DNA from: CAZDXJ01 sp964509475
Lineage (GTDB): Bacteria > Pseudomonadota > Gammaproteobacteria > Methylococcales > Methylomonadaceae
Assembly: GCA_964509475.1 (NCBI GenBank)
Contig: CAZDXJ010000098.1
Location: forward strand, 1 to 6,894
DNA: 6,894 bases
Direction: 5' to 3'
Part shown: in pieces, positions 1 through 5,683 of the stretch
How positions within the stretch are numbered: the stretch's first letter is position 1
Layout: each line of letters starts with the position of its first letter
Translations under genes and position numbers: made by a program
The notes under the pieces: model-generated
What the model was told of the DNA's origin: nothing
Database searches by the model: none
What the model saw: the letters and a program-made list of their open reading frames with translations, nothing else

Positions 1-65
1 TCCGCACCTACATCCATAAATCCATTCAACAAAATGGCTTAACTTAATGGCAATGCTGCGCTCAA

Positions 66-92
66 GGCCGATGCGCTACGCTCCTGTCGGCC
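66..92. repeat. Short hairpin repeat, copy A (GGCCGAT...TCGGCC)
   Basis: The segment starts GGCCGATGCGCTACGCT and ends TCGGCC, so its ends can pair (GGCCGA with TCGGCC) around a loop rich in GCGCT/CGCT. A related sequence lies in inverted orientation at 275-299, where the reverse complement reads GGCCGATCCGCTGCGCTT. Two diverged copies of the same hairpin within 250 bp suggest a REP-like dispersed repeat. Its copy number in the genome cannot be judged from this window. Confidence 0.55.
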
Positions 93-140
93 ACCAGGCA
101 GGTTCGACCCTGCGCAATACCGTGTTCCGTTTGCAGGACC

Positions 141-200
141 ACGAATAAACACGAAGGCACACGAATGTTCGGGTTTAATAAATTTGTGTTCATTTGTGCT
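141..200. repeat. ACGAA repeats at 10-bp spacing with an inverted partner
   Basis: ACGAA begins at 141, 151 and 161, exactly ten bases apart, within the pattern CACGAATAAACACGAAGG. At 183-199 a related motif appears in inverted form (TTTGTGTTCATTTGTGC, whose reverse complement contains AATGAACACAAA). Such 'AACACGAA' strings are, to my recollection, common in dispersed intergenic repeats of several environmental bacteria. The spacing is seen in the sequence, but its meaning is unknown. Confidence 0.5.
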
Positions 201-244
201 TCAGCCCTGTAGGGCATATCCCGTAAAAACAAATATTGCATGGG

Positions 245-266
245 GTAGGTGCGGATTTATCCGCAC
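245..266. repeat. GTGCGGAT-TT-ATCCGCAC palindrome
   Basis: Bases 249-256 and 259-266 form a perfect 8-bp inverted repeat separated by TT. The left part with its flank (GTAGGTGCGGA, 245-255) is the exact reverse complement of bases 1-11. It is probably a short dispersed palindrome. A protein-binding operator is possible, but no adjacent gene start supports that. Confidence 0.55.
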
Positions 267-274
267 AGCGCAGA

Positions 275-299
275 GCCGATCAAGCGCAGCGGATCGGCC
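275..299. repeat. Short hairpin repeat, copy B (inverted relative to 66-92)
   Basis: GCCGATC at 275-281 pairs with GATCGGC at 292-298. The reverse complement of this segment resembles 66-92, sharing GGCCGAT, CGCT and CGCT in the same order, so the two are inverted, diverged copies of one small repeat. Confidence 0.55.
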
Positions 300-370
300 A
301 GGGGTGTGAAACGGCGTTTCCATGCCCTTCCGGCAGGCGTTATCATGCAAGGAATGGATATTTAATCGTA

Positions 371-392
371 ACAACTCACCCGGTTGAGTTGT
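371..392. other. Perfect 8-bp hairpin ACAACTCA/TGAGTTGT
   Basis: Bases 371-378 and 385-392 are perfectly complementary around the loop CCCGGT. No run of T follows on either strand, so it is not a standard intrinsic terminator. It lies just before the palindromic repeat that starts at 394 and may mark where that element inserted, or may be an independent structure. Confidence 0.4.
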
Positions 393-393
393 C

Positions 394-540
394 GCCGGCG
401 CAGGTCATTGATTTATCAGGACACGTGCATACATCCCTGTCGTTCTGCATAACATCCCAGGTTATGCAAGCCCAGCTCTTCCGTGGAAGGGCTGGGCAAG
501 CCTGATAAAGCAACAACCTACACCGGCTTTTCAGAGGGGG
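394..540. repeat. Palindromic repeat family, copy 1 (MITE/ERIC-like)
   Basis: The outer arms 394-420 and 501-527 are inverted and match at 22 of 27 positions; the core of the family is GGTTGTTGATTTATCAGG on the opposite strand. Inside are two further hairpins: TGCATAAC/GTTATGCA (446-453 with 461-468) and a 12-bp stem 471-482 with 485-496 that contains one U-G type pair. The whole can fold into a branched cruciform or RNA structure. Bases 487-540 recur in inverted form at 6841-6894 with two differences. The element begins about 10 bp past the apbE-like stop codon, so it would form the 3' end of the operon transcript and may help stop or protect it, although no T tract is present. There is no coding content and no transposase. 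Confidence 0.75.
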
Positions 541-548
541 CGATACAT

Positions 549-1445
549 TTAATCTTTTAATGAACCGCCGCTCTGCCCCTTTTTATTGACCCACAAATAC
601 GGTAACCCCAGCCGTTCCAGCCAGGCCGGGCCGCCTGCTTCCTTGAGCATGGCGATGGTGGAAGCGCTGCCGGCGATGACACAAAAATCCGCAATAACAC
701 TGACCGCACTTAGGTATTTTACCGGCCAGCCGGTTTTGGGGTTGATTACATGGCCGTAACGAACACCTTTTATGGTAATACAGCGTTCATAATCACCGCT
801 GCTGGCCAGCGCGCCAGTATGCAACAACAGGGTATCGAGACAGCTCTGAGGCTGGTGCGGATGGCGGATGCCGATGCGCCAGGGGCTACCATCGGCGCGG
901 GGGCCAATGATTTTGATATCCCCGCCCAGGTTGATAAAACCGTGTTGAATGCCGTTTTCCCGGCACAAGGTGGCAGCCCGATCGACGGCATATTCCTTGA
1001 CAATGCCACCAAAATCGATTTCCATGCCGGGCATTGGAAAGTCCAGTACCGGTGTTGACCAGCTGAGTTTGTGCCAGCCAATTTTGTTTAATAATGTCTG
1101 GAGCAGGGCTTCATCCGGCAGTTGATCAGTATGCAAAGACCAGGCTTTGCGTAACAGTCCGGATGTGATATCAAACAAGCCGTCACTTTGTTGATAACAG
1201 GTTTGAGCATAATCCAATAATCCTGCTGTTTCCCGATCAACTGAAACACAACCGCCGGTTGCGGCTATTTGGTTGATCGTGCTGAGATAACTGTTATCCC
1301 GGTAACGGGAATAACGCGCTTCCAGACGTAATACATCGGCGACGACCTGATTGGCTGCGCGTTTACCGGTGAGCCGGTTTTTGCTGTACAGCTGAATTTC
1401 GCAAGGCGTGCCCATGGCCTTGAAACTTTGCCGATACAGGTGCAT
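549..1445 (-). CDS. apbE: ApbE-family FAD:protein FMN transferase without a signal peptide
   Basis: Enzymes of this family use FAD to attach FMN covalently to a Thr or Ser of target proteins and need Mg2+. The 298-residue product has the usual family landmarks in order: MGTPCEIQLY (11-20), YSRYRDNSYLSTIN (45-58), SDGLFDITSG (87-96), DFGGIVKEYAVD (144-155), INLGGD (171-176), SSGDYER (215-221) and GHVINPKTG (231-239). Near the C terminus the expected A-D-A-x-x-T, whose Asp and Thr bind Mg2+ in known ApbE proteins, reads A-G-S-A-S-T (258-263), so Asp is replaced by Gly while Thr is kept. No Sec signal or lipobox is present, unlike most periplasmic ApbE proteins, which suggests a cytoplasmic location. 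It starts 3 nt after the barrel gene's stop codon and in the same frame (TAG CGC ATG). GGAG lies about 16 nt upstream, too far for a good ribosome site, so translation is probably coupled. The ATG at residue 11 is less likely because it would remove the residues just before the MGT motif. No flavinylation target is evident nearby. Confidence 0.93.
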   Translation of the reverse strand: MHLYRQSFKAMGTPCEIQLYSKNRLTGKRAANQVVADVLRLEARYSRYRDNSYLSTINQIAATGGCVSVDRETAGLLDYAQTCYQQSDGLFDITSGLLRKAWSLHTDQLPDEALLQTLLNKIGWHKLSWSTPVLDFPMPGMEIDFGGIVKEYAVDRAATLCRENGIQHGFINLGGDIKIIGPRADGSPWRIGIRHPHQPQSCLDTLLLHTGALASSGDYERCITIKGVRYGHVINPKTGWPVKYLSAVSVIADFCVIAGSASTIAMLKEAGGPAWLERLGLPYLWVNKKGQSGGSLKD

Positions 1446-1448
1446 GCG

Positions 1449-4136
1449 CTAAAAGGTATAACTCCAGGAAATCGTCAAGGCACCGGATCGTTCCAGTTGA
1501 TAACCATTGACATTGTTGGCAAGGGGTTGCAGCCATTCAAAACTCAAGGTGTTACCGGCCAGTTCACCGGACGGTATGACGGCCGACAAGCCGAGGCCCA
1601 GGTCCCAATATTTGCCACCATAATTGGCTGGAAAATCCATAGGTCCGGAACGGCCATTGTAGGCATTGAAATCGCCTTTGATGGCGCCCTGGGCCGTATA
1701 AATGCCGCGAATAGATGCCGAAAACCAATGCGTCAGGCTGTAACTGCCCCAGGCACTGGCTTGCAGTCCATCGCCAAGACGATAACCGGATTGGTTACGC
1801 GCCTGTAAACGTTTGACGCCGCGCAGTTGAACACCCCAGGCCCATTTATCCCACTCGCCAGTATAGGTCAGGCTGGGCAGGAAGTCCCAGGTACCGCTGC
1901 CAAGCTGCATGCCAAAATGCACCAGACCGCCATCCTGCTGGAAGGTACGCCGGAATTGCAAATCAACATCGCCGGTCGGCGCACTGAAACCCAGGCCCAG
2001 GTGCATATGATGGCCGGGCAAGTCAAATAACCGGAACAGTGCGGTCATCGTGGTATCGCCGACGCCGCCGGTTGCATGTCCGGCGGCGCCGCTGTGTTCG
2101 TGAATTTGCGGATCCGGAGGAGGGCGGCCGGACAGTTCGCGCAAATCCATTTCCGTGTCGAGAAACTGCGGCATCAGCATCAGATTCAGCCAATCCGTTG
2201 GCGCATACATGACATTAAGCCTGTGCCGGCCCATTTCCATAAAGGTTGGGGTGAAGCGGCATTGTACCGTTGCGCTGCAAGCGTTATTGACAATATCGAT
2301 ATCGTCCGCCATGGTGGAGCCGTGCAGGGTGTTTCCGTCTCTGCGAGCGTACATGAAACGGTAACCCACCATAAAATCGCCGGCTTTACCCAACATGTGG
2401 CCGTTCATGACCCCGGCTGGAATATGGCCGTGCCGGCTGTGTCCTTCATGTTCTATATGTTGATGTGGAAAACCACCGCCCTGGTTCAGAGCCGATAAAT
2501 CGACATTAAGCACGGCATTGGCGACAAACGAATTGAAATCGGCATAGGAACCTTCGCCACTGCCGCCGAGTTTTAATGAACCCGCATGGGTATAATATTC
2601 AAAGCCGAGTTGCAGATTAATGCCGCGGCTGAATTGTTTGCTGATGGTGATGCCGCCACTCAGGGCGCCAAAGCCCGACAAGCGATGATCACTGGAGTAA
2701 GCCGCAGGCAGCTGATTGGTATCGAAAGCTATGCGCTTGTTGGTTACATTGAGCGAACTTTCATCGACCAGGTTGCCATCTTTATCGACCAAGTTGAAAT
2801 TTTCATCGCGGAAGTATTCCACCCCACTATTCGGATTATCGGCATCGACCCATATCTCCCGGCCGCTATCGTCAAGTGCAATTTTGCTGAAAGCCTGTTT
2901 GCTGATTAAATAAGGCTGGTAAAAATCCGCCGCACTTTGTGAGTAATAACGAATACGCGGAACGATGCTCCAGCCGTTCCCCAAAGGTTGTACCCAATCG
3001 GCCTCGAAGGTATGCGCATTGATCGCCCAATCATCATGCGAGAAGCTATAATTAAAATGCAGTGCCGCGTCCAGAGGCGTTATGTATTGCACATAACCCG
3101 CGCTGAAACGCCATTGATCGCGGCTGCCTGGCCGTTTTTCCATAACCGCCCGGACTTTGCCCGGAATAACGGCGTTTGCATCGGAACGGATGTCATCCGG
3201 ATCAACGAAAATAACGCTGACTACCTTATAAGGATTGCTGAGATAACCGGAACTGTGTTTATAAGACAGGCCGCCGGTCAATAAGGATTTTTTGCCGAGA
3301 ATCTGGGTTATGCTGAGACCCGTGCTCCATTCTTCGCGGTTCTCATGCAGGATTTGCGAACCTTCGCGGTTTTCTATAACGTTTTTGAATACCGTTTTGG
3401 TAATATAAGGTGCCGCGTCATCATCGAGTATCGCGGAAATATCGCTGCTGGTGTAACTCAGAGCAAAATTCAGACTGGTCAGTTTTTGGTTGAAATCCCA
3501 GCGTCCGCCGATGTTGCCGAAACTGGATTGATAATCGTTTTCCAGGGAAACGCCACCCCCGATGGCCAGTTCCGCGTTATCCCATTCGTAGCCAAGCTGG
3601 AAATCGCCTTGTTTTCGGGTTTCAGGGGATGCGGAAGCCATGATATGCACTGGCTGGGTTTCAACATCGGCCGCTTGTCCGGTCAATGGATTGCGTTTGA
3701 GCGGGCGCAGCTGCCCGTCCAGTAATATCCGGGTATTTAACAGCGGGGAGGCGCCGGCGGTGATTAAACCCGTGCTTGAACCTTGCCGAATGGGACGGTT
3801 GGAACCCGCCGCCAGCGGCGCGGTAGAAACCGGAGTGGCTCCCGACCAGGTATCCTGGGTATAGTTGAAAGAAAATTTCAGACGATCGGAAAGCATTAGT
3901 TTGGCGTGTCCATAAATGCTGTCGACCTGGATTGGATCAAGATTGCTGGACACGTTGAACAGATTGCGTTTACCTTCCTGATAACGGCTGTATTGAAAAG
4001 CCGCTGTATTGTTGTTTTCCGCTTTTGCCGAAGACAAAATCAAGCCGGGCAATACCAGGGCCGCCGAAGTCAATGCCTGCAAGGGCGTTTTTTTCGAAGG
4101 CTTGTCGTTTGCCTTAATAACAGCCACAGCCACCAC
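1449..4136 (-). CDS. DUF3570-type outer-membrane barrel fused to a second barrel-like domain
   Basis: The 895-residue product has a basic n-region (KPSKK, 12-16), a hydrophobic stretch with ALTSAALVLPG (21-31) and a likely signal cleavage after SSAKA (35-39), which is a start pattern I associate with DUF3570 proteins. Residues about 45-550 consist of alternating amphipathic strands with aromatic residues and short turns, as in an outer-membrane barrel. A His-rich linker follows (557-573, HQHIEHEGHSRHGH). From about 575 a second domain begins with GHMLGKAGDFMVGYRFM, resembles the 'transporter/MetA-like' barrels often seen near metal genes, and ends in WSYTF with a terminal Phe as barrel proteins do. 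It has a further His-rich stretch at 678-714 (IHEHSGAAGH, LPGHHMH). The start is GTG at 4136, overlapping the lipoprotein gene by 23 nt; a GTG at 4133 or 4127 would keep the signal peptide. There is no clear Shine-Dalgarno site, so coupling is likely. Function is unknown; an envelope pore or assembly role is inferred. Confidence 0.88.
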   Translation of the reverse strand: MVAVAVIKANDKPSKKTPLQALTSAALVLPGLILSSAKAENNNTAAFQYSRYQEGKRNLFNVSSNLDPIQVDSIYGHAKLMLSDRLKFSFNYTQDTWSGATPVSTAPLAAGSNRPIRQGSSTGLITAGASPLLNTRILLDGQLRPLKRNPLTGQAADVETQPVHIMASASPETRKQGDFQLGYEWDNAELAIGGGVSLENDYQSSFGNIGGRWDFNQKLTSLNFALSYTSSDISAILDDDAAPYITKTVFKNVIENREGSQILHENREEWSTGLSITQILGKKSLLTGGLSYKHSSGYLSNPYKVVSVIFVDPDDIRSDANAVIPGKVRAVMEKRPGSRDQWRFSAGYVQYITPLDAALHFNYSFSHDDWAINAHTFEADWVQPLGNGWSIVPRIRYYSQSAADFYQPYLISKQAFSKIALDDSGREIWVDADNPNSGVEYFRDENFNLVDKDGNLVDESSLNVTNKRIAFDTNQLPAAYSSDHRLSGFGALSGGITISKQFSRGINLQLGFEYYTHAGSLKLGGSGEGSYADFNSFVANAVLNVDLSALNQGGGFPHQHIEHEGHSRHGHIPAGVMNGHMLGKAGDFMVGYRFMYARRDGNTLHGSTMADDIDIVNNACSATVQCRFTPTFMEMGRHRLNVMYAPTDWLNLMLMPQFLDTEMDLRELSGRPPPDPQIHEHSGAAGHATGGVGDTTMTALFRLFDLPGHHMHLGLGFSAPTGDVDLQFRRTFQQDGGLVHFGMQLGSGTWDFLPSLTYTGEWDKWAWGVQLRGVKRLQARNQSGYRLGDGLQASAWGSYSLTHWFSASIRGIYTAQGAIKGDFNAYNGRSGPMDFPANYGGKYWDLGLGLSAVIPSGELAGNTLSFEWLQPLANNVNGYQLERSGALTISWSYTF

Positions 4137-4332
4137 CGCCGCTCAGGGAATTTCCAGCGGGAGCTGCTTCCCGGCTGCCATAATTATGCGCTCTCAGGCT
4201 GCGTTGCATCGGATAAGGATCCAAAGCCATCTGCGGTTTGGCCAGAATGCCGCGTTCCCAGGGCGCAATATGGGTGCAAGCGCATAATATCAATATTGCG
4301 GACAGAACCGTCAGCCGAAGTATTATCCGCAT
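4114..4332 (-). CDS. DUF4266-type small lipoprotein with Gly-Cys tail
   Basis: This 72-residue product begins with a short hydrophobic signal (IILRLTVLSAILIL) and a lipobox LCAC, giving lipidation at Cys19. Thr at the next position does not signal inner-membrane retention, so an outer-membrane anchor is expected. The mature part carries the DUF4266 pattern: PWERG (24-28), LAKPQM (30-35), an H-x-Y (49-51), SREA (53-56) and the glycine-rich end GGGGCGCY (65-72) with Cys69 and Cys71. The two closely spaced cysteines could bind a metal or form a disulfide; this is inference. It lies 25 nt after the thioredoxin-like gene, and its last codons overlap the barrel gene start. The same pairing with DUF3570 is the usual context for this family, whose role is not established. 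No strong ribosome site is visible before the ATG. Confidence 0.88.
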   Translation of the reverse strand: MRIILRLTVLSAILILCACTHIAPWERGILAKPQMALDPYPMQRSLRAHNYGSREAAPAGNSLSGGGGCGCY

Positions 4333-4357
4333 GTTTGCCAGAATTTTGGTTTACGGC

Positions 4358-4885
4358 TCATGGTTTTGATGATGTGTTTTCAGCCAGTAACTGTTTAACC
4401 CGCTGTCTGATTTGCGAGGCCTCACCGGATCGGAAGCCCAAATGCACATAACGGATATTACCCTTGCGGTCGATCAAATAGGAAGATGGCATGGCTTGTA
4501 CGTCAAACGCTTTTGCACATTGCCGGGTAGGATCGGCAAGCAGGGTAAAATTCGCCGGATATTTATCAAGAAATGTCTGTGCTGCGGTTATTTCTTCGTC
4601 AAGATTGATGGCGATAATTTGCAAGTCATTATTTTTGAAATCCTGGTGCATTGAATTTAAAAAAGGAAAGGCTTTCGCGCAAGGCGGGCACCAGGATGCC
4701 CAGAAATCAACATAGATAATTTTGCCTTGCACGTTTTGTAAATCATAGGCTTGTCCGTCTTTCAATGTCGATAAAAGACAGGATGGGGCCTTGTCATTAA
4801 CCTCGATAGCCTGAACGGTCGCGGTCAGAAAAAGCAACGAAGAGGCTAAAAGACAGAGCAATCGAATGATTTTTTTCATGAACAT
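4358..4885 (-). CDS. TlpA/ResA-like periplasmic thiol-disulfide oxidoreductase
   Basis: The 175-residue product has a Sec signal (MKKIIRLLCLLASS onward, cleavage likely after TVQA, residues 23-26) and a single thioredoxin fold. The active site is FWASWCPPC (61-69), with Cys66 and Cys69, and the cis-proline loop is AMPSSYLID (131-139, Pro133). Proteins of this type are attached to or free in the periplasm and usually reduce specific disulfides. Two extra cysteines occur, Cys36 and Cys123. The ATG at 4885 shares one base with the preceding stop (TAATG), pointing to translational coupling. The ATG at residue 3 (4879) is an equally possible start and gives a more usual signal peptide beginning MKK. 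Candidate substrates in the operon are the Cys69/Cys71 pair of the lipoprotein and the two cysteines in the mature part of the 152-residue protein; this is inference. Confidence 0.93.
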   Translation of the reverse strand: MFMKKIIRLLCLLASSLLFLTATVQAIEVNDKAPSCLLSTLKDGQAYDLQNVQGKIIYVDFWASWCPPCAKAFPFLNSMHQDFKNNDLQIIAINLDEEITAAQTFLDKYPANFTLLADPTRQCAKAFDVQAMPSSYLIDRKGNIRYVHLGFRSGEASQIRQRVKQLLAENTSSKP

Positions 4886-5343
4886 TATCGAAATTGGCGG
4901 ACGATGATGTCATCGGTTCCGGTATGAATATTGTCAATGGTTTCACAGTGCCAATCGGCGATAAAGGAACGGGGACCCTTGTCGGTTATCGTTGCCATCA
5001 AGGTATAGTTGCCGGCTCCGGCAGCCAATGTAACTTCCGGGCTGAAATGAAAGTCACCGGGTATGGTATCGGTTGTGCTGATGCCCCGGCCTCCTTTAAG
5101 AACATGAAGGCTGATAAACAATCCCGCTACCGGGGGGGATGTGTCCCGGATGCGGACGGCAAGATGATGGGGAGGGCCATTGCCATCGTCAAAGCAACTG
5201 ACATCCGCAACGGCGGTAAAATGCGCATTGGTTCCGGTTGGATCCATGGTGCCGCCACCGCTGTGGGCCAGGCTGGTTGAGGTGTATCCGCAACTGATCA
5301 GCAGCGATGCCAATAATATGGGTTTTATGGGTATTTGTTTCAT
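4885..5343 (-). CDS. Secreted 152-residue protein of unknown family, His-rich
   Basis: I do not recognise a named family. The start at 5343 gives a good signal peptide (MKQIPIKPILLASLLIS...) with GAGAG seven bases upstream. A longer frame exists to 5523 but would bury the signal behind 60 residues. Two processing routes are possible: signal peptidase I cleavage after SLA (24-26), leaving His27 at the N terminus, or lipidation at Cys18, since LISC (15-18) fits a lipobox. The mature part has a beta-rich look, with HSGGGTMDPTG (27-37), VSCFDDGNGPPHH (48-60), FHFSPEV (98-104), ADWHC (129-133) and HTGTDD (140-145). Eight histidines and two cysteines (Cys50, Cys133, possibly a disulfide) are present. 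It immediately precedes the thioredoxin-like gene (TAATG overlap), which suggests a functional link. Metal binding is only a hypothesis. Confidence 0.85.
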   Translation of the reverse strand: MKQIPIKPILLASLLISCGYTSTSLAHSGGGTMDPTGTNAHFTAVADVSCFDDGNGPPHHLAVRIRDTSPPVAGLFISLHVLKGGRGISTTDTIPGDFHFSPEVTLAAGAGNYTLMATITDKGPRSFIADWHCETIDNIHTGTDDIIVRQFR

Positions 5344-5683
5344 GATGGGACTCTCATATAAAAAGTAATGTTGCAGAGACGATGACTTGGCGAATGTTTT
5401 GGATGCTAAATGCAAAAAAAGCATTTTATCACGATAATATTCTTGGTGACATGCCGCCCTGTTTTTCAAAACAAGTGTAGCCATGTTATCTATGGACAAG
5501 GTTTTTGCAATGAATGTTTCCATTGTTGGTTATTGATGGGGGGTGTCCATTCGCTCGCCGTATTTTGGCCGGTACAGGTCATTGACTTATCATGATATGT
5601 CTGCATCCTGTCAAGCAGGACTGACAAATCAACAACCTACGCTTGGCTTTTACATAACTCCGCCATGAGCAATGGACTAAAAT
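5344..5683. other. Intergenic gap between the two secreted-protein genes
   Basis: The 340 bp hold repeat copy 2 (5568-5647) and, closer to the 152-residue gene, a small inverted repeat AAATGC/GCATTT (5408-5413 with 5421-5426) around a run of seven A. Promoter elements for the downstream operon may lie at 5344-5480 on the minus strand, where the sequence is AT-rich, but I find no well-spaced -35/-10 pair. It is therefore open whether the 252-residue gene shares a transcript with the genes after it. Confidence 0.5.
5568..5647. repeat. Palindromic repeat family, copy 2 (short form)
   Basis: The left arm 5568-5594 and right arm 5621-5647 correspond to the arms of copy 1 (shared CAGGTCATTGA on the left, ATCAACAACCTAC matching the right arm). 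The interior keeps a trace of the copy 1 interior (GCAT..CCTGTC) but is shorter and carries the hairpin TCCTG-TCAAG-CAGGA (5606-5620). At 80 bp it looks like an internally shortened version of copy 1, which spans 134 bp arm to arm. It lies between two genes of the same orientation, so it would be transcribed if they share an mRNA. Confidence 0.7.

Larger units (their letters stand above)
1..393. other. Gene-free, repeat-rich intergenic segment
   Basis: No convincing coding region is visible here on either strand. The stretch is a patchwork of short inverted and direct repeats, listed separately where they are clear. Bases 1-11 (TCCGCACCTAC) are the exact reverse complement of 245-255. Small hairpins can also be drawn at 204-215 (GCCCT-GT-AGGGC) and 307-319 (GAAAC-GGC-GTTTC). 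An open frame at 236-505 on the plus strand runs through these repeats and has no ribosome binding site or recognisable product, so I do not call it a gene. Confidence 0.7.

Noticed and set aside
371..392. Intrinsic terminator of the operon
   Set aside because: The hairpin is perfect but lacks a T run on either strand and lies beyond repeat copy 1.
236..505. Open frame of 89 codons on the plus strand
   Set aside because: It is built from the intergenic palindromes and repeat copy 1, has no ribosome site, signal or recognisable motif, and its composition follows the repeats.
1449..4136. Frameshift or assembly fusion creating the 895-residue protein
   Set aside because: The frame is open throughout, the linker is His-rich and not random, and the second domain has a normal barrel ending, so a true fusion is more likely.
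5344..5523. N-terminal extension of the 152-residue protein by 60 residues
   Set aside because: It would place a good signal peptide in the interior of the protein, while the start at 5343 has GAGAG at a proper distance.
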